From: Candidatus Neoflavobacterium equi
Lineage (GTDB): Bacteria > Bacteroidota > Bacteroidia > Flavobacteriales > Flavobacteriaceae
Direction: 5' to 3'
Length of the DNA: 7,491 bases
Assembly (NCBI GenBank): GCA_018065745.1
Contig: JAGHSS010000102.1
Coordinates: forward strand, 1-7,491
This document shows, in pieces, positions 1 through 5,228 of this stretch. Numbering within the stretch: position 1 is the stretch's first letter; the number at the start of each line of letters is the position of its first letter. The position numbers and the translations under genes are program-made. Under the pieces are notes generated by a model. It was not told the origin of the DNA and searched no databases. It was given only the letters and a program-made list of their open reading frames with translations.

Positions 1-320
1 GCATATTCAAAAGTATAACCATCTGCATCAGTCATCACAATTTTCATGTTGATGGCTTTTTTGTCGGCCATAGTTTTTGGGTGTTTCTTTTGAAGTACAA
101 ATTCACAATCAGAAACCCAACGCACCGTTGCTGTGTCAGTAACGCCGTTAAATGTTTCTATTTGAATACTGTCATTGCGCTCAAATATGGATACGTGATC
201 CTTTCCATTTACGGTCTGTTTGAACTCAAATTTTCCAGTTTTAAAATCTGCACATTCCAGTTGTTGATTGTAACAACCAAACAGCAAAGCTGCTAAGGGT
301 AAAATATATAGTTTTTTCAT
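1..320 (-). CDS. Small lipoprotein, 3'-truncated by the window edge
   Basis: I translated this frame from the reverse complement: it opens with MKKLYILPLAALLFGC and stays open for 106 codons until it runs off the left edge. The N-terminus is a short lipoprotein signal peptide with two lysines, a hydrophobic stretch and an LFGC lipobox, so Cys16 should be lipidated. The mature part is small, polar and rich in beta-type segments, with two further cysteines near residues 23 and 71. From memory, close flavobacterial relatives are about 130 residues and are often labelled 'DNA topoisomerase IV', but nothing here resembles a topoisomerase. The start codon directly abuts the stop of the upstream DUF6095-like gene (TAAATG), so the two are probably co-transcribed and translationally coupled. 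The molecular function is unknown; an envelope location is the only firm inference. Confidence 0.8.
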   Translation of the reverse strand, partial: MKKLYILPLAALLFGCYNQQLECADFKTGKFEFKQTVNGKDHVSIFERNDSIQIETFNGVTDTATVRWVSDCEFVLQKKHPKTMADKKAINMKIVMTDADGYTFEY

Positions 321-551
321 TTAATTTTCAGTATCGTTAAACAACGCATCCGTTATAGTTTTTAGTCCTTTAAATGCTGTGAATGCAGAAACGGCACACA
401 TGATAATTCCCAATCCAAGAATGGGGATAAAAAATGGATGTCCCTCATTTTTAAACGATGAAAAAATGACCATTGGGCCGATGAATAAAAATGGAAATGC
501 AAAAATTATTTTTTTGATTCCTTTCATCATCAAATTTTTATTACTTGCCAT
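321..551 (-). CDS. DUF6095-like small two-helix membrane protein
   Basis: This 76-residue protein has two predicted transmembrane helices, at about residues 13-31 and 39-60, joined by a short polar loop (SSFKNEGHP). It ends with a conserved-looking FKGLKTITDALF segment. The KGIKK motif just before helix 1 and the FKGLKTI motif after helix 2 match my memory of the flavobacterial DUF6095 family, which has no known function. Its start overlaps the last 11 bases of murQ in another frame, and its stop abuts the lipoprotein start, so it sits in a translationally coupled cluster. Met8 or Met9 could also serve as start, but the longer form gives the usual family spacing of about ten residues before KGIKK. 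A role in the envelope linked to MurQ is only inferred from position. Confidence 0.8.
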   Translation of the reverse strand: MASNKNLMMKGIKKIIFAFPFLFIGPMVIFSSFKNEGHPFFIPILGLGIIMCAVSAFTAFKGLKTITDALFNDTEN

Positions 552-1371
552 ATTCTAGAGAATTAAAGTGTTCTACTGCTTTTCTTACGGAGCCTTGTTT
601 TAATAATAAATCTTTGGCTGTTTCATAAGTAACGTCAATTTGATCCATAATCATACGCGTACCACGGTCAATCAACTTGACATTGCTCAATTGCATGTCA
701 ACCATTTTGTTGCCTTTTACCTTTCCTAATTGTATCATAGTTGCGGTAGATATCAGGTTCAAAACCAATTTCTGTGCAGTTCCCGCTTTCATTCTGGAAC
801 TTCCAGTAACAAATTCAGGTCCCACAATGACTTCAATTGGAAATTTTGCGGTTTTAGAAAGGGGACTTCCTTGATTGCAGCTGATGCTTGCCGTTTTTAT
901 GTTGTTGGCATTACATGCTTCCAAACCACCAATTACATAAGGGGTAGTTCCAGAGGCAGCAATTCCCACCACAATATCGTTGGAATTGATTTGATAAGCT
1001 TCTAAATCCTTCCAAGCTTGAGCAGTGTCGTCTTCAGCAAATTCAACAGCTTTTCTAATCGCGACATCTCCACCGGCAATAATTCCAACAACCAAGTCTT
1101 GTGCAACGCCAAATGTTGGAGGACACTCTGAGGCATCCACAACACCCAATCTTCCAGAAGTACCTGCACCGATATAAAACAACCTACCGCCATTTTTCAA
1201 TTGATTCACTACCTGATTTACCACCACCTCAATTTGAGGTAATGCAGCCTCAACAGCTAGTGGAACCATTTGGTCTTCGCGATTGATATTGGTCAACAAG
1301 GTGTTAACAGACATTTTTTCCAAGTCGTTGTACTTAGAGCTTTGTTCTGTAGTCTTTATAAAGTTTTCCAT
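541..1371 (-). CDS. murQ: N-acetylmuramic acid 6-phosphate etherase (MurQ)
   Basis: MurQ is a cytoplasmic enzyme that cleaves the D-lactyl ether of MurNAc-6-phosphate to give GlcNAc-6-phosphate and D-lactate, feeding recycled peptidoglycan sugar back into metabolism. The 276-residue product is close to the usual 290-300. It shows the SIS-domain phosphosugar motif YIGAGTSGRLG (66-76) followed by DASECPPT. Glu82 in that motif and Glu113 in EFAEDD correspond by spacing to the two catalytic glutamates of E. coli MurQ (83 and 114). The family signature GSSRMKAGTAQK (190-201) is intact, followed by NLISTATMIQLGKVKGN. A second SIS-type motif, GIAASGTTPYV, lies at 136-146. The gene overlaps the downstream DUF6095-like gene by 11 bases. 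It starts 53 bp after the ZIP gene, behind a probable promoter of its own. No MurNAc transporter or AnmK-like kinase is visible in the window. Confidence 0.96.
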   Translation of the reverse strand: MENFIKTTEQSSKYNDLEKMSVNTLLTNINREDQMVPLAVEAALPQIEVVVNQVVNQLKNGGRLFYIGAGTSGRLGVVDASECPPTFGVAQDLVVGIIAGGDVAIRKAVEFAEDDTAQAWKDLEAYQINSNDIVVGIAASGTTPYVIGGLEACNANNIKTASISCNQGSPLSKTAKFPIEVIVGPEFVTGSSRMKAGTAQKLVLNLISTATMIQLGKVKGNKMVDMQLSNVKLIDRGTRMIMDQIDVTYETAKDLLLKQGSVRKAVEHFNSLEYGK

Positions 1372-1387
1372 GGGAAAGGTGTTTGTT

Positions 1388-1418
1388 CAAAGGTACAAAC
1401 TTGAGCGCACTCAAGCTT
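1388..1418 (-). promoter_or_regulatory. Possible murQ promoter with a palindrome in its spacer
   Basis: Read on the minus strand, TACCTTTG (1395-1388) matches the Bacteroidota -7 consensus TAnnTTTG and ends 16 nt before the murQ ATG, implying a leader of about 10 nt. A TTG lies 16 nt upstream (1414-1412), a little closer than the usual -33 spacing of about 19. The interval 1418-1397 is an inverted repeat: AAGCTTGAG, loop TGCG, CTCAAGTTT, with eight Watson-Crick pairs and one G-T. It could be an operator between the two promoter boxes. It could also be a weak terminator hairpin for the ZIP transcript, although only three Ts follow it. Confidence 0.45.
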
Positions 1419-1424
1419 AAAATT

Positions 1425-2147
1425 TTACATAAAAGAAGCAAACAAAATACCGGCGATGATCGCAGATAATTTGGCCAAATTAAATTTGTGTCCCTCGTTG
1501 CTTTCAAAGATAATTGTAGCAGATATATGAAATAAGATTCCAATAACCACAGCAGATATCTGAGTTTGGTATTCTTGTAAAACCGGGATGTTTTCACTCA
1601 ACAAGGTTCCCAAAGGAGTCATGACTGCAAACAAAGTCATAAAACCAACAACCGTGGTTTTACTCAATTTTGAATGCATGAAAAACAAGGTTAGAATCAC
1701 CGCAATTGGCAGGTGGTGAATGGCTATTCCCCAGGCCATTTCATGATGTGTGCTCACCGGCATTCCTTCCATCAAAGCGTGTAAACACAAACTGATGAAT
1801 AGGGAGTAAGGCACGGTGTTTTCATGACCGTGATCATGCACATGTCCATGTTCTGCACCCTTGGAAAAAAATTCCAAAACAATTTGCAGCACAATCCCCA
1901 ACATGATAAATAGACCAATTGGGTTGTGGCTGTGCTCGTGCTCGTGATCATGGGCGTGGTCGTGATCCAGGTGAACCATTGCTGTTGCTTCATACACATC
2001 AGGCAAAAGGTGACAAACGGTTAATGTCAACAAGAAAGAGCCGCTAAAAGCCAGTAATAATTTTAGATTCTTTTTGTTTTTAGGATTGACTGCCAATGCA
2101 ATCAAAAAGCCGATTAAAACAGAAAGAAAGGGTAAAATAATGTACAT
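1425..2147 (-). CDS. ZIP-family divalent metal transporter
   Basis: The 240-residue protein has the ZIP layout of about eight transmembrane helices: roughly 2-20, 30-50, 76-94, 113-131, 138-157, 163-183, 196-214 and 222-240. Helix 2 ends in HLLPD (46-50), a typical ZIP feature. The loop between helices 2 and 3 is histidine-rich (59-74, HDHAHDHEHEHSH). A second cluster, HGHVHDHGH (100-108), lies between helices 3 and 4, and both probably bind Zn(II) or a similar ion. Helix 4 carries HALMEG (123-128), equivalent to the HNxxDG metal-site motif. Helix 5 carries HHLP (144-147) in place of the common HExPHE. The family usually moves zinc, iron or manganese into the cytoplasm; the metal here cannot be assigned. 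The gene starts 3 bp after the methyltransferase stop, so the two form an operon. No metal-sensor gene or obvious Zur/Fur-type site was seen. Confidence 0.88.
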   Translation of the reverse strand: MYIILPFLSVLIGFLIALAVNPKNKKNLKLLLAFSGSFLLTLTVCHLLPDVYEATAMVHLDHDHAHDHEHEHSHNPIGLFIMLGIVLQIVLEFFSKGAEHGHVHDHGHENTVPYSLFISLCLHALMEGMPVSTHHEMAWGIAIHHLPIAVILTLFFMHSKLSKTTVVGFMTLFAVMTPLGTLLSENIPVLQEYQTQISAVVIGILFHISATIIFESNEGHKFNLAKLSAIIAGILFASFM

Positions 2148-2150
2148 AGT

Positions 2151-2882
2151 TTATTTAAAAAGCATGATTAGACGTTGAGATTCAGCCGGGTGGAATTTGT
2201 TCAATTTGTAATCTCCAAAAGTTTCCAATAAAAAGATTCCTGCTTGTTCCATCAATTGCTCAAAGTCAGCCAAATTCAAAGCGCTTACTTTTTCAGTGAA
2301 CTCATAGTCGTGGCCTTCATCTGTAAATCGAATCTCTTTGTAAATGTGTTTGTCTTTATAATATCTTTTGATATCAAAGGTTATTCCTTCTACAACTTTT
2401 GTTTCTTCTGCTACTAAATTTGGGATGACTTGCTCCACATTCATGAAGTCCATCACGGCAAATCCATAGTCATTCAAACTATTTTTGATTGCTTCCAAGG
2501 TTTTAATATTGTCCACATCCTGTTCAAAATATCCAAAACTTGTAAACAAATTAAAAATGGCGTCAAATTTTTGATCAAAAGAATCACGCATATCGTGCAC
2601 TTCAAAGTGCAACTTGTCATTTTCATGTTTTTTAGCAACCTCAATGCTGTTTGGAGACAAATCTGCTCCAGTAACATCAAAACCAATTTTATTTAAGTAA
2701 ACAGAATGGCGACCGCGTCCACAAGCCAAATCCAAGATTTTAGCCTCCTCAGGTAAATTCAAATACGCAGTTAAATTGTCCATAAACAATTGCGCCTCTG
2801 CATAATCACGATCCTTGTATAAGATGTGATAGTATGGGGAGTCAAACCAAGACGCATACCATTTTTTTGTATCTTTTTGCAT
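2151..2882 (-). CDS. Class I SAM-dependent methyltransferase, substrate unknown
   Basis: This 243-residue protein is a Rossmann-fold methyltransferase. Motif I is ILDLACGRGRHS (49-60), the glycine-rich SAM-binding loop. An acidic residue at the end of strand 2 (GADLSP, Asp74) should bind the ribose hydroxyls, and HDMRD (96-100) is the adenine-contacting region. The stretch FDAIFNLFTSFGYF (106-119) forms strand 4 and the following active-site segment. The N-terminus, with KWYASWFDSPYYHILY, is typical of small-molecule methyltransferases of this group, and no nucleic-acid-binding domain is visible. The start codon fits the end of the intergenic region, with a candidate -7 box 17 nt upstream. 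It is the first gene of the minus-strand operon and lies 3 bp before the ZIP gene. The substrate cannot be predicted from the sequence. Confidence 0.88.
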   Translation of the reverse strand: MQKDTKKWYASWFDSPYYHILYKDRDYAEAQLFMDNLTAYLNLPEEAKILDLACGRGRHSVYLNKIGFDVTGADLSPNSIEVAKKHENDKLHFEVHDMRDSFDQKFDAIFNLFTSFGYFEQDVDNIKTLEAIKNSLNDYGFAVMDFMNVEQVIPNLVAEETKVVEGITFDIKRYYKDKHIYKEIRFTDEGHDYEFTEKVSALNLADFEQLMEQAGIFLLETFGDYKLNKFHPAESQRLIMLFK

Positions 2883-2899
2883 AGAATTAATTTAGCCCA

Positions 2900-2907
2900 C
2901 AAATTTA
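2900..2907 (-). promoter_or_regulatory. Candidate -7 box for the methyltransferase-ZIP operon
   Basis: On the minus strand, TAAATTTG matches TAnnTTTG and ends 17 nt before the methyltransferase ATG, which would give a leader of about 10 nt. No convincing TTG is found at the -33 distance, so this rests on the -7 box and its position alone in an AT-rich region. Confidence 0.4.
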
Positions 2908-2910
2908 GTG

Positions 2911-2918
2911 TATTTTTG
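2911..2918 (+). promoter_or_regulatory. Candidate -7 box for the THUMP methyltransferase operon
   Basis: TATTTTTG matches TAnnTTTG on the plus strand and lies 3 bp from the divergent minus-strand box. The upstream -33 region shows only TTTAG rather than TTG. It would start transcription near 2925 and give a leader of roughly 98 nt before the ATG at 3023. Confidence 0.35.
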
Positions 2919-2949
2919 TAGAATATTTGGATAAATACAAGAATTAAAG

Positions 2950-3007
2950 GATTGTTAACACGGGGAATCAACCTGAGGGTTGCAATCATAACACAAAGGG
3001 TTCCTTT
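2950..3007 (+). promoter_or_regulatory. Potentially structured leader upstream of the RNA methyltransferase
   Basis: GATTG (2950-2954) can pair with CAATC (2983-2987). CAACC (2969-2973) pairs with GGTTG (2978-2982) across a TGAG tetraloop. The 3' strands of these two helices are contiguous, so they could stack, leaving a 14-nt 5' bulge that contains CGGGGAAT. A separate hairpin AAAGG-GTT-CCTTT lies at 2995-3007. The bulge GGGGAA could also pair with TTCCTT at 3001-3006 as a pseudoknot. I do not recognise a known riboswitch class, and each helix is only 5 bp, so chance remains possible. Confidence 0.25.
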
Positions 3008-3022
3008 TAGGGAATACAAAGC

Positions 3023-4189
3023 ATGGAAAATTTTAAAATGGTAGCTAAAACTCTTTTTGGATTTGAAGAGATTTTAGAGAAAGAATTACAACAATTAGGA
3101 GCACAAAACATTGAAATTGGAACCAGAATGGTTTCTTTCTATGGGGATAAAGGTTTTATGTACAAAGCCAATTTGGCCCTGCGCACCGCTATAAAAATAT
3201 TAAAACCCATCAAACAGTTTAAGGCTTCAAGTGAAAATGCCTTATATGATGGAATTCAGAGTATCGATTGGTCTCAGTACATGAATGAGCACCAAAGTTT
3301 TGTGGTTGACGTTACCTTACATTCTGAAACCTTTACACATTCGCAGTTTGTGGCTTTGAAGTCCAAAGATGCTATCGTGGATCAGTTCAGAGACAACACA
3401 GGAAAACGTCCTGATATTGACAAAGATTTCCCAGATTTGCGCATCAACGTGCACATTGACCGCGAGACGGTAAACGTTGCATTGGACAGTTCTGGAGATT
3501 CACTTCACCACCGTGGTTACAGAACCGCAACCAATATGGCACCAATCAATGAGGTCTTGGCTGCGGGTATATTGTTGTTGTCAGGATGGGATGGAACTAC
3601 AGATTTCTTGGATCCGATGTGTGGTTCAGGAACCTTCCTTGTTGAAGCAGCCATGATTGCCTGTAAAATTCCAGCCAATGTGAACAGAAAAGAGTTTGCA
3701 TTTGAGCGTTGGAAAGATTGGGACAATGAATTGTTTGACAAGATATTGGATTCGTTGTTGAGCAAAACAAGAGAATTCCACCATAGAATTATTGGATATG
3801 ACAAAGCGCCGAGTGCCGTGATGAAAGCCAAAGATAATGTTAGAAATGCCAATTTGGAAGAGTACATTACCATTTCAAATGAGAATTTCTTTGACACTGA
3901 AAAAAATACAGAAGGACCGTTGCAAATGGTATTTAATCCACCTTATGGAGAGCGTTTAGATATTGATTTGGAACGTTTCTACAGAGAAATGGGAGACACC
4001 ATGAAACAAAAATATCCAAATACAAACGCTTGGTTCATCACAGGTAATTTGGAAGCATTAAAGTTTGTAGGGTTAAAACCATCACGTAAAATCAAGCTTT
4101 TCAATGGTAAATTGGAATCAAGATTGGTGAAATATGAAATGTATGCAGGAAGTAAGCGTACAAAATTTCAAAACAGAGATACAGAATAA
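3023..4189 (+). CDS. THUMP-domain class I SAM-dependent RNA methyltransferase (RlmL N-terminal/YpsC-like)
   Basis: The 388-residue protein has an N-terminal ferredoxin-like and THUMP RNA-binding region (about 1-155), then the conserved linker LHHRGYRTAT (161-170). A Rossmann methyltransferase domain follows. Motif I is DPMCGSGTFLVEAA (197-210), IGYDKAP (257-263) supplies the acidic ribose-binding position, and the catalytic motif IV is NPPYGER (305-311). NPPY marks methylation of an exocyclic base nitrogen. In this family (E. coli RlmL N-terminal half, B. subtilis YpsC) the reaction is N2-methylation of guanine in 23S rRNA, equivalent to G2445, so that is the likely but unproven role. It lacks the second, RlmK-type domain of E. 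coli RlmL. ATG at 3023 gives the family-typical N-terminus; Met6 (3038) is an alternative. An AGGGA about 9 nt before the start is a rare Shine-Dalgarno-like sequence for this genome type. Two small genes follow closely. Confidence 0.92.
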   Translation: MENFKMVAKTLFGFEEILEKELQQLGAQNIEIGTRMVSFYGDKGFMYKANLALRTAIKILKPIKQFKASSENALYDGIQSIDWSQYMNEHQSFVVDVTLHSETFTHSQFVALKSKDAIVDQFRDNTGKRPDIDKDFPDLRINVHIDRETVNVALDSSGDSLHHRGYRTATNMAPINEVLAAGILLLSGWDGTTDFLDPMCGSGTFLVEAAMIACKIPANVNRKEFAFERWKDWDNELFDKILDSLLSKTREFHHRIIGYDKAPSAVMKAKDNVRNANLEEYITISNENFFDTEKNTEGPLQMVFNPPYGERLDIDLERFYREMGDTMKQKYPNTNAWFITGNLEALKFVGLKPSRKIKLFNGKLESRLVKYEMYAGSKRTKFQNRDTE

Positions 4190-4203
4190 ATAGTTACATA
4201 ATT

Positions 4204-4434
4204 ATGAGTAAAAAAACCAAAGCATTCATCTATCAGTTTTTAGGTTTTGCTATTTTATTTGTGGTTGCTAAAGCGGCCTTTGGATATTTTACCGCTTTAA
4301 ACGGGTTCACCTTGTCCATTACAGCGGCAGTGGTGTCGTCTATTTTAGCACCTCAGTTCAAGTTTTTTGACACACCAGAAGGAGGTAAGATATTCATGAA
4401 GTGGATTTTTTTAAAGGACACAAAAGAAATATAA
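4204..4434 (+). CDS. Small two-helix membrane protein of unknown function
   Basis: The 76-residue product starts with a basic MSKKTKAF segment. It has two hydrophobic helices at about 9-29 and 34-50, a conserved-looking LAPQFKFF motif, and a positively charged C-terminal tail (IFMKWIFLKDTKEI). By the positive-inside rule both termini should face the cytoplasm. It follows the RNA methyltransferase by 14 bp and precedes the DUF4240 gene by 6 bp, so it is almost certainly co-transcribed. I recall similar hypothetical proteins in flavobacteria but know of no assigned domain or function. Confidence 0.8.
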   Translation: MSKKTKAFIYQFLGFAILFVVAKAAFGYFTALNGFTLSITAAVVSSILAPQFKFFDTPEGGKIFMKWIFLKDTKEI

Positions 4435-4440
4435 TTATTC

Positions 4441-5058
4441 ATGGGATTTTTTGGGGAAATATTCAAAGATAAGAAGCCAGGAATTGCAGGTGAGCTGCCT
4501 GCTTTGCATGCTGTGTACTCCATGTTGGCAGAAGACAAATATTGGAATATTATAAATGAATCTCAAAAAGTTGATGGAGCTCAAGACAGGCAATTGCAGT
4601 TTTTAAAGCAAAAAATTTCACAACTTAATCCTATTGAAATTATTGGATTTAAATTGCGTACGGACTATTTATTGTATCAATCCTACACCTCAGAAATGTG
4701 GTGTGCTGCACACATTATGAATGGCGGCTGTAGTGATGACGGCTTTGAATATTTCAGAAATTGGATCATCTCTCAGGGGAAATCTGCCTATTACATTGCT
4801 TTAAACAACCCCGATGATTTGATACAATTCTATGACCCATCATTAGAATTCTATAGGTTTGAAGAGTTGATGTATGTTGCATTGGACGTTTTTCTAGCAA
4901 AAACAAATAAAAATATGTATGATTATATTGATGATGCACATTTCAAAACCAATGAAGCCCATTACCCAAATCTGAATTTCAATTGGAGTGAGGAAAACAA
5001 AGTACAGATCAAGACGCTGTGTCCCAAATTGTATGATCGTTTTATAGGAGATTTTTAG
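4441..5058 (+). CDS. DUF4240 domain-containing protein
   Basis: This 205-residue protein carries the hallmark of the DUF4240 family. An N-terminal helix contains KYWNIINES (33-41), followed by LNPIEIIGF (62-70) and SEMWCAAHIMNGGCSDD (84-100). The diagnostic GFEYFRNWIISQGK (101-114) and the ALNNPDDL segment (120-127) come next. The family is soluble and of unknown biochemical function; in other bacteria members occur as stand-alone proteins or near predicted regulatory or toxin-related modules. The first 20 residues (MGFFGEIFKDKKPGIAGELP) look like a short extension before the domain. The gene starts 6 bp after the small membrane protein and ends with TAG, whose G is the first base of the adjoining repeat. 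The repeat may therefore supply or border the true C-terminus. Confidence 0.85.
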   Translation: MGFFGEIFKDKKPGIAGELPALHAVYSMLAEDKYWNIINESQKVDGAQDRQLQFLKQKISQLNPIEIIGFKLRTDYLLYQSYTSEMWCAAHIMNGGCSDDGFEYFRNWIISQGKSAYYIALNNPDDLIQFYDPSLEFYRFEELMYVALDVFLAKTNKNMYDYIDDAHFKTNEAHYPNLNFNWSEENKVQIKTLCPKLYDRFIGDF

Positions 5059-5164
5059 GGCGTTCCCCTTGAACTTCGCTACGCTCAGAAAAGGGTCAGG
5101 TTTTGCGCTATATCTTTTTTTTGGGAAGGACCAAAAAAAAGGATGCCGCTCCAACCCCTAACGC
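5058..5164 (+). repeat. Palindromic intergenic repeat of the flavobacterial GGGCGTT...AACGC type
   Basis: The element begins with GGGCGTTCCCC and ends with CCCCTAACGC, so GCGTT (5060-5064) and AACGC (5160-5164) form terminal inverted repeats. Inside it are two nested palindromes. CCCTT (5066-5070) pairs with AAGGG (5091-5095). TTTTTTTTGG (5115-5124) pairs perfectly with CCAAAAAAAA (5131-5140) around GAAGGA. The phrases GCGCTATATCTTTT and GGATGCCGCTCCAACCCC match my recollection of a short non-coding element dispersed between genes in flavobacterial genomes. It codes for nothing and resembles a REP or MITE-like element. The copy number cannot be judged here because only one copy is in the window. 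Confidence 0.6.
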
Positions 5165-5187
5165 GGTCACTTCCATAAACACAATAC

Positions 5188-5228
5188 AAAAAAAGGATAT
5201 TTACTGAAAAAGTAAATATCCTTTTTTT
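5188..5228. terminator. Bidirectional intrinsic terminator between convergent genes
   Basis: GGATATTTACT (5195-5205) and AGTAAATATCC (5211-5221) form a perfect 11-bp stem around GAAAA. It is flanked by seven As on the left (5188-5194) and eight Ts on the right (5222-5229), which extend the perfect pairing to 18 bp. It works on paper for both strands: it ends the plus-strand THUMP-DUF4240 transcript and the minus-strand araC-family transcript. The right T-tract overlaps the regulator's stop codon. Confidence 0.93.

Noticed and set aside
81..296. A 71-codon plus-strand frame opposite the lipoprotein
   Set aside because: The opposite strand encodes a coherent lipoprotein with signal peptide, and this frame looks like its antisense shadow.
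1334..1597. An 87-codon minus-strand frame bridging the ZIP 3' end and the murQ start
   Set aside because: It overlaps two well-supported genes on the same strand in another frame, and its product has no family features.
1921..1980. Short tandem-like runs of GTG/GTGATC in the ZIP gene, considered as a DNA repeat or binding array
   Set aside because: They are explained by alternating His, Asp and Glu codons of the metal-binding loop.
3517..3897. A 126-codon open frame on the minus strand inside the THUMP methyltransferase gene
   Set aside because: It lies wholly opposite the conserved methyltransferase domain, has no recognisable motif, and has no promoter or neighbour spacing that supports it.
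5058..5164. Whether the palindromic repeat is part of a CRISPR array or an insertion sequence with a transposase
   Set aside because: There is only one copy, with no regularly spaced repeats and no reading frame of useful length inside it.
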